From: Cyanobacteria bacterium FACHB-471
Lineage (GTDB): Bacteria > Cyanobacteriota > Cyanobacteriia > Elainellales > Elainellaceae
Assembly (NCBI GenBank): GCA_014695345.1
Contig: JACJOC010000115.1
Coordinates: 124,001-188,000 of the forward strand
DNA length: 64,000 nt
Direction: 5' to 3'
Shown here one piece after another: positions 56,713-64,000 of the stretch. The notes under the pieces are model-generated. The model had not been told where the DNA came from, ran no database searches, and saw only the letters and a list, made by a program, of their open reading frames with translations. The position numbers and the translations under genes were made by a program. Position 1 is the stretch's first letter; every line of letters starts with the position of its first letter.

Positions 56713-56955
56713 CTAGGCAGGTGTAACGCTGACGATCTTGCCGCCCATGCGGTGGATCTGCTGCATTCTCGGTAGCATTTGCTCAAAAGGCACTAGAAAA
56801 GCTGTCGTGCTATAACGCACACTGGGATATCCAGGCTGAAGAATGTTAGTCACTTCAAGCCGATAAATGCGACCACTTTCATCCCAGGAACCACCCAGAC
56901 ACGCGGTTGGAGTTGCGTCCTTAGAAATGGCGCTAAAACTAGCATTACTAGACAT
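56713..56955 (-). CDS. extra CpcD-like small linker derived from the cpcC 3' end
   Basis: 80 aa from ATG 56955, GGAGG 9 bp upstream. Residues ~25-80 are a CpcD domain nearly the same as the C-terminus of CpcC: both contain [20 protein letters not shown], and the DNA is clearly alike over ~160 bp. The N-terminal ~20 residues differ. It looks like a partial tandem duplication of cpcC that became a free rod-capping linker. Confidence 0.88.
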   Translation of the reverse strand: MSSNASFSAISKDATPTACLGGSWDESGRIYRLEVTNILQPGYPSVRYSTTAFLVPFEQMLPRMQQIHRMGGKIVSVTPA

Positions 56956-57075
56956 CGTGTGAAATACCTCCAAATGACTACGGGGAACACGCTGTTGAGC
57001 GAAGTCCGTCTGAATTGCTTGGGATAAGATAAGCAGAACCCACCCTCACATTACCGTCAGGATGGGTAGCACGGT

Positions 57076-57951
57076 TTAGGCAGGCGTAACGCTGACAATC
57101 TTGCCGCCCATACGGTGGATTTGCTGCATTCTGGGCAACATTTGCTCAACGGGCACCAGGTAAGCAACATTGCTGCGACGCACTCTGGGATAACCAGGCT
57201 GAACAATGCCAGCAACTTCCAAACGATAAATTTTGCCGCTTTCACCAAAAGAGCCGCCCAGCGCCTTGGAGGGAGTGTCGGTCGAGCCAGCACCATGGTA
57301 TCCGCCGCTATGATCGCTAGCGGTAGGCTTGACGATGTTAGAGGCCCGATTTTGAGCAAGTTCACGGAAGACATGAGGGCTTCTGCCACTTACCTGAGAG
57401 CGATCGCTATTTGCATATCCCCGATAGAGACGGAACATGCGAGTAAAACCAGTGGTTCTCACGCCTGCATCGACTGAAAAGCCAGTGTAGTAGGGAACAA
57501 CGTTGTTACCAAAGCTGTTCTCATATTCAACACTATCAATATAGGAATCGATTTCAGCGTCGTAGCCTTTAGTGTTGTAAAGATTGAGATGGAAATTCAC
57601 CTCATCTTCGGTGTAAGGCGCACGACCCAACAAATGCTTGTAATTCAGCTCGATGAAACGAGTATTGGAATTGCGGAAAAGAAACTTGTTTTTGTATAAA
57701 TCTGACTTGGCGATCGCCCGGACAAATTCCCGAACGGTGATATTGCCTTGACGAAGCTGAGACTCTGCGTTGGTCAGGCGTTCTGACGCCATAATATAGT
57801 CATTGCCGAGGACCTGACGATACGCTGCATTGATCACCGAGCGCACATCATCCTCTGTCCGATCGGGGCGCAGTTCTACCCTGGAAGCATCAAATGCAGA
57901 AAGACCAAGTCTTCCTGCGGCTGACAAATTAGACGCAACTAAACCGCTCAT
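57076..57951 (-). CDS. cpcC: phycocyanin-associated rod linker CpcC
   Basis: 291 aa from ATG 57951. An N-terminal linker domain ([71 protein letters not shown]) joins PC hexamers, and a C-terminal CpcD domain ([20 protein letters not shown]) follows. An upstream frame to 58062 has no homology. A stem-loop lies between it and cpcA. Confidence 0.95.
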   Translation of the reverse strand: MSGLVASNLSAAGRLGLSAFDASRVELRPDRTEDDVRSVINAAYRQVLGNDYIMASERLTNAESQLRQGNITVREFVRAIAKSDLYKNKFLFRNSNTRFIELNYKHLLGRAPYTEDEVNFHLNLYNTKGYDAEIDSYIDSVEYENSFGNNVVPYYTGFSVDAGVRTTGFTRMFRLYRGYANSDRSQVSGRSPHVFRELAQNRASNIVKPTASDHSGGYHGAGSTDTPSKALGGSFGESGKIYRLEVAGIVQPGYPRVRRSNVAYLVPVEQMLPRMQQIHRMGGKIVSVTPA

Positions 57952-58022
57952 GCCTATTCTCCCGAAGCAACAATTTGAACAACGTGTTTGAAGATTTTTA
58001 TCATCAAAATGAGAAAAACAAT

Positions 58023-58080
58023 GCCCGGAAAAATTAACAACTGCCAGCCAACTTGCCAACACTCGCTTATTCTTCCGGGC
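58023..58080. terminator. stem-loop between cpcA and cpcC
   Basis: GCCCGGAA (58023-58030) pairs with TTCCGGGC (58073-58080), with an inner GGCAAGTTGGC-type helix. It may act as attenuator or RNA stabiliser keeping cpcBA transcripts more abundant than linker transcripts. Confidence 0.6.
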
Positions 58081-58094
58081 AATAGACCTGGAGA

Positions 58095-58583
58095 CTAGCT
58101 CAGGGCGTTAATCACGTAGTCGATATAACCATTTGCTTCGACAGCAGGCTGACCGGTAACACCGTGGTTTGCCTTGATCCACTTCAGCGCTTCAACGTAC
58201 CAGCTGTTGGATAGGTCAAAGGTGCGGTGCATCTCATCCAATCCAGCCAACAGGAACTCATCGATAGGTCCGGTACCACCAGCAACGAGCGCGTAGCTGA
58301 TGATGCGAACGTAGTAACCGATGTCACGAGCGCACTTGGACTTACCGCGAGAGTCAGCGGCAAAGTTAGCACCTTGCTGTTGGGTGGTGTAGGGGAATTT
58401 CTGGTAAACCGCGTTAGCAGCACCATCAACTAGCTTCTGAGCATTGTTGGTCAATGCACGAGCAGCTTCCATAGAAGCAGCGGCGCGCTCATAGCGACCG
58501 TATACTTGGTTCAGCTCAGTGTTGCTCAGGAAACGTCCCTGAGTATCAGCAGCAGCGATCGCTTCGGTAATGGGGGTCTTCAT
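58095..58583 (-). CDS. cpcA: C-phycocyanin alpha subunit
   Basis: 162 aa. [20 protein letters not shown] and the chromophore site [11 protein letters not shown] (Cys84) are diagnostic of CpcA, not PecA. GGGAGA lies before the ATG. Confidence 0.98.
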   Translation of the reverse strand: MKTPITEAIAAADTQGRFLSNTELNQVYGRYERAAASMEAARALTNNAQKLVDGAANAVYQKFPYTTQQQGANFAADSRGKSKCARDIGYYVRIISYALVAGGTGPIDEFLLAGLDEMHRTFDLSNSWYVEALKWIKANHGVTGQPAVEANGYIDYVINALS

Positions 58584-58729
58584 AGTTGAGATATCTCCCT
58601 AAGATATGTTCCTTCAAAGTTTTCGATGAAATGGCTATTTAGATTCAGCTATAGCGTTAGCTTGTTGCCCGTTGTACCAGACTCAAGCTCAAGCCGTAGC
58701 CGTTTCCTTAAAGGAGAGCACTGGTGGAA

Positions 58730-59248
58730 TTAACCAACAGCAGAAGCAGCGCGATCGAAGTAGCTTGCCAACTCAGATACGAGAGCGCTGCAATCACCCT
58801 TGGTGATACCGTTGGGGTCGTTCACGATAGCGATAGCAGCTTCCTTCATCTTGCTGACACCAGCAGCAACGGAACCACCGGGTACACCCAGTGCTTGATA
58901 AGTTTCACGCAAACCGTTGAGGCAGCGATCATCTAGAACACTAGCGTCTCCAGCCAGAGCAGCGTAGGTGACATAGCGCAAGATGATTTCCATGTCGCGC
59001 AAGCAAGCTGCCATGCGACGGTTGGTGTAGGCATTTCCGCCGGGCTGGATGAGCTGAGGCTGCTCCTCAAACAGAGCGCGTGCAGCATTTGCAACGATGG
59101 TGGAAGCGTTACCAGTGATGCGGTTAACGGTATCCAAACGCTTGTTGCCCTCTTTCACCATGTTTGACAGAGCGTCAAACTGAGAGCTGCTCAGGAATTC
59201 ACCTTTGGCATCAGCTTGAGAAACGACCTTAGCGAATGCATCTAACAT
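58730..59248 (-). CDS. cpcB: C-phycocyanin beta subunit
   Basis: 172 aa. Chromophore cysteines are in [15 protein letters not shown] (Cys82) and [10 protein letters not shown] (Cys153); NAYTNRR carries the methylated Asn. It is the promoter-proximal gene of the operon, 146 bp before cpcA. Confidence 0.98.
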   Translation of the reverse strand: MLDAFAKVVSQADAKGEFLSSSQFDALSNMVKEGNKRLDTVNRITGNASTIVANAARALFEEQPQLIQPGGNAYTNRRMAACLRDMEIILRYVTYAALAGDASVLDDRCLNGLRETYQALGVPGGSVAAGVSKMKEAAIAIVNDPNGITKGDCSALVSELASYFDRAASAVG

Positions 59249-59838
59249 GGACTCAATCTCCTACTTTTTTGGTTGAGTTCGGTTTTGATTAAAACTGGGA
59301 TTAAGTTCAGCCAGTTCAAGCTGCAAAGCGCAGCCCGTGGAAGGTAAAGCAGGTATACTGCTCAAATCACTGAATTCGCAGTGACCTCAGACTCAATTCC
59401 CCATTGATGAGAATGTTAACGTAAACGTTTTGAATCTGAGAAAATTTCACAACTTTTATGAGAAACGGAAAAACTGATGAACTAGTGATTTGATTAACTT
59501 TTTCCTGTCATTTGTACCCTTCCGGTAATCTTTATACAATGCGGTAAAGCCATTATTTGTTACAAGTTGTGAAATTGTATAACCCTGTGCAGAAGAACGG
59601 CGTGAACCCATAAAAGACAGGCATTTCGCCTTCATTTAAAAGAAATTTTCGACACATTTGTTTACAATTAGTACAGGTAATTATACTTATCAAGCGTTTT
59701 TCAAAAATTTTTATTTTTATTTAAGATTTGCAGAAAGCTTTCATTTAAGCGAGTTAAGGTCTACCCAAAGGTAGAAGCAAGATGAGGCTATTGTTAAGAA
59801 ATACAAAGCGAGATTGTGACACTTTTCATTTGATGAAG
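59249..59838 (-). promoter_or_regulatory. cpc operon leader and promoter region
   Basis: 590 bp without a gene, AT-rich, upstream of cpcB. A TTGTATAAAG stretch near 59535-59545 (minus strand) is a candidate -10 region; no clear -35 box was found. A long untranslated leader is usual for cpcB. Confidence 0.45.
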
Positions 59839-60786
59839 TTAGATTTGTGAAGCAAACCGCCGTTTTAGCACCCTCAAGAGCACGGTAAATGTTTCAGGTG
59901 GAGGGGCGATCGCCTCGATCCATTCTCCTGATACCGGATGCTGCAATCTCAGCTTCCAGGCATGAAGTGCCTGTCCCTCCAGGTTCACCCCGACCGATCG
60001 CCCAGACCCATAAACCGGGTCGCCCACAATCGGATGCCCCATTTGCGCCGTATGTACCCGGATCTGGTGTGTCCGCCCCGTTTCAAGCTGAAACTGCATC
60101 AATGTGTAATTTCCCAGCCGATCTTTAACAATCCAATGAGTGACGGCTCGCCGTCCTCCCTTCTCTTCAGGCACGATAGCCATCTTTTTGCGGTCAACCG
60201 GATGCCGCCCAATCGGTAAGTCAACCGTGCCGCTCTCAGGCGCAGGTGCGCCAAAGACAATCGCCAGATACTCTCGTCGAGCCGTCTTTGCCTTAAATTG
60301 CGCCTGCAGATGTTGGTGTGCTTGATCGGTCTTTGCAATAGCGATCGCCCCACTCGTGTCTTTATCCAACCGATGCACAATGCCTGGTCGCTGCACGCCA
60401 CCAATTCCCGGTAGCTGCCCACAGTGCGCCAGCAAAGCATTGACTAGCGTCCCCGCTTCATGACCAGGCGCAGGATGCACCACTAGTCCAGAGGGTTTAT
60501 TCAGAATCAGCAAATGCTCATCTTCGTAGAGAATGTCCAGGGGAATGTCCTCTGCCTGCAAGTCCAGGGGTTGAGCCTCAGGAATGGTGAGTGAGATGCG
60601 ATCGCCCCTTTTCACCACTGCCTTCTTAGAAGTACAAACCTGCCCATTCACCCAAACCTGTCCCTGCTCAATCAGCTTTTGCAGGCGCGATCGCGACAAA
60701 TCGGGCAACTGCTCAGCCAGGTAGCGATCGAGCCGTTCTGTAGTTGCTTCAACCTCTAAGTCAAATTCGGGGAGTTTTGGGGACAA
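59839..60786 (-). CDS. RluA/RluD-family pseudouridine synthase
   Basis: 315 aa. An N-terminal S4 domain (RLDRYLAEQLPDLSRSRLQK) precedes the synthase domain with GIVHRLDKDTSGAIAIAKTD (catalytic Asp). The family modifies 23S rRNA. RluD is the best guess, but specificity is not certain. Confidence 0.93.
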   Translation of the reverse strand: MSPKLPEFDLEVEATTERLDRYLAEQLPDLSRSRLQKLIEQGQVWVNGQVCTSKKAVVKRGDRISLTIPEAQPLDLQAEDIPLDILYEDEHLLILNKPSGLVVHPAPGHEAGTLVNALLAHCGQLPGIGGVQRPGIVHRLDKDTSGAIAIAKTDQAHQHLQAQFKAKTARREYLAIVFGAPAPESGTVDLPIGRHPVDRKKMAIVPEEKGGRRAVTHWIVKDRLGNYTLMQFQLETGRTHQIRVHTAQMGHPIVGDPVYGSGRSVGVNLEGQALHAWKLRLQHPVSGEWIEAIAPPPETFTVLLRVLKRRFASQI

Positions 60787-60858
60787 ATTGGATGCTTATA
60801 CTCAACCCTTCTATTATCACTGTGAGTCATGACTGATTGGGAGTAGAAGCGCTCGCCC

Positions 60859-62040
60859 TCATCCATCACGCTCAGACATTTCATCAAAAGCATCAGCGAT
60901 TGCCCTCCATGCCCGTTTGGGTTGAAGCCGATCATCCAGTGGTAGGGGACGCACAGCGGCACCATCAGAACGGGGTTGGAAGTGAGTAAGCCAGGTGTAG
61001 CGATCGCTCAGTCCCCAAGTGAGAACGGCAATCACAGAGGGTTCTGCGAGGGCGGCAGTAAGGTAAGCTTCATACACTTCGGCGACTTGGCGATCGCGAG
61101 TATCAATGTCACGAGGTAAGCGGCGATCGGATACATCCAGTTCTGTAATTAAAACCTTTAGACCCATGCTGGCAGCATCCTGAATAAAACTCCTAAGTTT
61201 ATCTGGATTAAAGTGAGTCAAGTCACCATGTAGATGTGCCTGTATGCCTAGTGCATGAGTAGGAATGCCACGAGATTGTAACCTTGAAAGGAGTTCCAAA
61301 ACAGCTGTACGTTTGCGTTCTTCTTCAGAGATGTCATAATCCAGCCCAAAGTCGTTGTAAACCAACATTGCGTCTGGGTCAGCTTGAGCCGCAGTTTCAA
61401 AGGCAATCTCGATGTAACTTTCTCCAAGTAGGCTTAACCAGGGCGTTCCTCGTAATCCGTTTTGCCGTCCGTGAGCAGGCAAAATTGCCTCATTCACTAC
61501 GTCCCAGGAGTGCATTTTGCCTGCATACTGACTCACTACGGTTTGAATGTGAGTTCGCAAAAACTGTTCTGCATTGTCGGCTGTAACGGTGCTTTCAAAC
61601 CAGTCGGGTAAACCGTTGTGCCAAACTAATGTATGTCCGCGAAACTGCATATTGTGACGCTGAGTGAAGTCAAGCAGGCGATCGCTCCGACTAAAATCAA
61701 ACTGGTCAGGGGCAGGGCGCAGAGCTTTCCATTTCAAATCAATTTCTGCAACCAAGATATTACATTCTCGTGCAACGCAAGCTGCAAAGCTTGCATCTGA
61801 GGATATTCTATGTGCGGTAACGGCTGCTCCGTAAAGTAACCCTTCTGAGGCAGCGCGATCGCTTAGAGAAGCTCGCCTATTGTCATCATTGGATAGGTGA
61901 TTCTTGCTAGCTACCAATCCTTGATCCGAATCATACGTCTGTTGGGAAGTGGAGCTAAAGCCTTGTTGAGCAGCAAGCCAAGAGGCACCAAAGCCTAATG
62001 CTCCTGCTGCTCCATAGAGAAAAGTTCGTCGTTTTGCCAT
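60859..62040 (-). CDS. GH10 endo-xylanase-like glycosidase with Tat signal
   Basis: 393 aa from ATG 62040. MAKRRTFLYGAAGALGFGAS is a twin-arginine signal, so it is exported folded. The GH10 motifs are complete: GHTLVWHNGLPDWF, DVVNEAILPAHG (acid/base Glu), LGIQAHLHGDL and LITELDVSD (nucleophile Glu). It should cleave xylan or related beta-1,4 glucans outside the membrane. The longer frame to 62262 overlaps cobA and is not used. Confidence 0.92.
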   Translation of the reverse strand: MAKRRTFLYGAAGALGFGASWLAAQQGFSSTSQQTYDSDQGLVASKNHLSNDDNRRASLSDRAASEGLLYGAAVTAHRISSDASFAACVARECNILVAEIDLKWKALRPAPDQFDFSRSDRLLDFTQRHNMQFRGHTLVWHNGLPDWFESTVTADNAEQFLRTHIQTVVSQYAGKMHSWDVVNEAILPAHGRQNGLRGTPWLSLLGESYIEIAFETAAQADPDAMLVYNDFGLDYDISEEERKRTAVLELLSRLQSRGIPTHALGIQAHLHGDLTHFNPDKLRSFIQDAASMGLKVLITELDVSDRRLPRDIDTRDRQVAEVYEAYLTAALAEPSVIAVLTWGLSDRYTWLTHFQPRSDGAAVRPLPLDDRLQPKRAWRAIADAFDEMSERDG

Positions 62041-62158
62041 ATCACCCGTAGGCAGCTTCAGAGTTTCGTAGGATACGTTAGGCAACGCGATCCTCACCTG
62101 TATGCTACGAAATTTTTGATGATGTGGTGAGTTGAAAGATAGGTGCGTAAATTTCGCG

Positions 62159-62929
62159 TCACGATTCCACTGTTTGAATTTCAACTTTGGAGAGCACCGC
62201 GTGTAAATTAACGACTGAGCCGATAACGGCGATCGCCGGAGCCTCAAAGCCCGTTTCCTCAATTTGCTGCACGATAGTTTCTAGTGTGCCAATTAATTCT
62301 TCTTGCTCAGGACGGGTACCCCAGCGCACTAGAGCGATCGGCGTAGTGAGTGGTAAACCTGCTGTGTGAAGTTGCTCGACAATGTAGGAAAGGTTGTGAA
62401 TACCCATGTAGATCACAATCGTTTCAGAGCCGTGGGCGATCGCCCCCCAATTGACTGCCGGACGATACTTCCCGGCGGACTCATGACCTGTCACAAACGT
62501 TACTGAAGAACTGTGTAACCGATGCGTTAGGGGAATTCCAGCGTAAGCAGGAGCGGCAATTCCAGAAGTCACTCCCGGTACTACTTCGACAGACACACCT
62601 GCCTTGATCAGATCTTCCATCTCTTCGCCACCCCGCCCAAACACAAACGGATCGCCACCTTTCAGCCGCACTACAATTGCGTGAGTTTGTGCCTTTTCGA
62701 TTAAAAGCTGAGTAATTTCCTCTTGAATGAGCGAATGTCGCCCGCGCCTTTTGCCTGCGCTGATTTGCTCTGCTTGCGACCCGATCATCGCCAAAATTTG
62801 CGGACTCACCAGCGCATCATAAACAACGACATCGGCACACTCCAGCAAGGTTTTTCCTTTCAAGGTAAATAGTCCGGGATCGCCTGGTCCGGCTCCAACT
62901 AGGTAGACTTTGCCTGGAGTTTGATGCAT
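62159..62929 (-). CDS. cobA: uroporphyrinogen-III C-methyltransferase
   Basis: 256 aa. [51 protein letters not shown] and [20 protein letters not shown] are SUMT signatures. It makes precorrin-2 for siroheme or cobalamin. Confidence 0.96.
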   Translation of the reverse strand: MHQTPGKVYLVGAGPGDPGLFTLKGKTLLECADVVVYDALVSPQILAMIGSQAEQISAGKRRGRHSLIQEEITQLLIEKAQTHAIVVRLKGGDPFVFGRGGEEMEDLIKAGVSVEVVPGVTSGIAAPAYAGIPLTHRLHSSSVTFVTGHESAGKYRPAVNWGAIAHGSETIVIYMGIHNLSYIVEQLHTAGLPLTTPIALVRWGTRPEQEELIGTLETIVQQIEETGFEAPAIAVIGSVVNLHAVLSKVEIQTVES

Positions 62930-63015
62930 GGAAGTGGGAGGGTTGGGTAAGTGAAGGTTAGAGCGTGTACACAGTAAAAAAAGGGAAAGGAGCTATAACT
63001 TTTAGGCAAGCAGCT

Positions 63016-63837
63016 TTAGGCAAGCAGCAGTTCTATAGCGATGTCAGCTAATTCGGCGTTGGCTCCGATCGGGTCTTCTAAATACAGGTGAATGTGAGGA
63101 AACCGCTGGGCCAGGTGGGGCAAGTGTTGAGCGATCGCATCCGTGATGCCTCCGGCAAACAAAAAGTAGGGCAGGATGGCGATCGCCTGATTGCCAGTTT
63201 CTACGAGTGCTGCGACCTGAGAATCTAGGCTGGGAGAGACTGACCAGTAAGCGGGGGCTGCTCCCATGTGTTGAGCGATCGCCTCTACAGGCTGGTTTCC
63301 TCCAGGTCGGCGACTGCCATGAGAAATTATCACTTTGGCAACTTCTGGTGGCGTATCTGCGGAGAGGGTGAGCAAAGTTCTGAGGCGAGGATGGCTGCCC
63401 AGATGGGTACACAAGCTAAGGCGAATACTCTCCCCTAGAGCAGCCTGGGCGATCGCCAGTTCAGCCGGAACGTCTTCCATCACATGCACACCGGGCAGCA
63501 AAAACAGGGGCAGAATTTTTACCTGACCGTAACCTGCGGCCCGGGCGCGATCGCCAAACCGCTGGATTTGCTGGTGCAGCGGCAAAGGAGCTAGCTCTAG
63601 AACGGCAGTACCTACAAGCGGCGATGATTCCATGACCCGCTGCGCTGGGCGGCGGGGAGCCTGTAGTCTAGCTTTACCAAAGGGCAACCGGAGGGGAGTT
63701 GTTTGTAGCTCCTCTGGGACAGGAATTTCGGCAGCCAGACGATCGCGAATCAAGCGTGCCAATTCTTCTATAGCAACTTGAGGGCGAGGATCACGGCTTC
63801 CGTGAGAAACCAATAAGTAGGCAGTAGAGAAATTCAA
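63016..63837 (-). CDS. sirohydrochlorin chelatase (CbiX/SirB family)
   Basis: 273 aa. LLVSHGSRDPRP and IISHGSRRPGGN carry the metal-binding His of the two duplicated halves, and KILPLFLLPGVHVMEDVPAE is typical. It inserts Co2+ or Fe2+ into sirohydrochlorin, directly after the cobA step. It is 86 bp upstream of cobA and transcribed with it. Confidence 0.93.
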   Translation of the reverse strand: MNFSTAYLLVSHGSRDPRPQVAIEELARLIRDRLAAEIPVPEELQTTPLRLPFGKARLQAPRRPAQRVMESSPLVGTAVLELAPLPLHQQIQRFGDRARAAGYGQVKILPLFLLPGVHVMEDVPAELAIAQAALGESIRLSLCTHLGSHPRLRTLLTLSADTPPEVAKVIISHGSRRPGGNQPVEAIAQHMGAAPAYWSVSPSLDSQVAALVETGNQAIAILPYFLFAGGITDAIAQHLPHLAQRFPHIHLYLEDPIGANAELADIAIELLLA

Positions 63838-64000
63838 CCGTTTAACTGTTCCAAACTAACTGTTCAACTCGACATAGAACCGTAACAGGGCTTTGTTACG
63901 AAAAATGTCTGATTGATCATACTGTATCGCCAGCAACAGCAACTTCTGTATCAGCCGTTTCTAAACTTCTGCCAAACTGCCGCAATCCCAAAATAAACTT
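63838..64000. other. intergenic end of window
   Basis: No feature recognised in the last 163 bp. Confidence 0.5.

Noticed and set aside
62041-62262. N-terminal extension of the xylanase
   Set aside because: Overlaps cobA and precedes a clear Tat signal start.

Overview
The window comes from a cyanobacterium, most likely filamentous. It carries psaC, a complete phycocyanin (cpc) operon with four rod-core linkers, phycobilin lyase genes, an FtsH2-type protease and dense HIP1 (GCGATCGC) sites. GC content is near 50% apart from one AT-rich accessory stretch around 20.5-23.5 kb. No rRNA, tRNA or CRISPR array was found.

Layout. 1-0.5 kb: 3' end of a HAD phosphatase. 0.5-5.8 kb: tight urease operon ureA-B-C-G-D-E-F (minus strand). 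5.9-8.7 kb: Rpn/DUF2887-like protein and a GH13 amylase with CBM20. 8.8-12.8 kb: accessory zone with a frameshifted REP-associated transposase, an XRE regulator with divergent operators, an HTH-NACHT NTPase broken by one in-frame TGA, and a helically phased TGAACA array. 13-17.7 kb: argG, CHASE2 cyclase, GntR regulator, psaC. 17.9-19.8 kb: glmS.

19,867-25,382: a previously unannotated Tn7-like element at the classical attTn7 position, 24 bp after the glmS stop. Its ends have Tn7 geometry. Four TnsB-like sites at exact 20-bp spacing lie next to glmS, three spread sites lie at the far end, and the terminal sites sit 10 bp inside TGT/ACA ends. The tns core genes are gone except for a possible tnsA start. 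The cargo is three nuclease-type genes (CoiA-like PD-(D/E)XK, XRE-HNH fusion, DUF2779 Cas4/RecB-like) plus two small genes, a plausible defence cassette. This is the main discovery candidate.

25.5-50.8 kb: mostly housekeeping and signalling genes: NUDIX, MidA methyltransferase, TPR proteins, two ftsH genes sharing a gene-converted ~560-bp tract in inverted orientation, gltX, a histidine kinase made of two complete fused copies, nagA, purE, an M61 peptidase, and a three-gene glutamate-synthase-like (GlxBCD/MgsABC-type) operon. Two tiny single-TM genes flank a large TPR protein. 50.9-59.3 kb: cpcB-A-C-(extra CpcD-like)-D-E-F-G1-G2-G3(CpcL)-G4 on the minus strand behind a ~590-bp leader. 59.8-63.8 kb: RluD-family pseudouridine synthase, Tat-exported GH10 xylanase, and the siroheme/cobalamin pair cobA and cbiX/sirB. 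REP/REPIN-like GTAGGGGC palindromes are scattered through intergenic spaces, and one sits inside the transposase that may have spread them.
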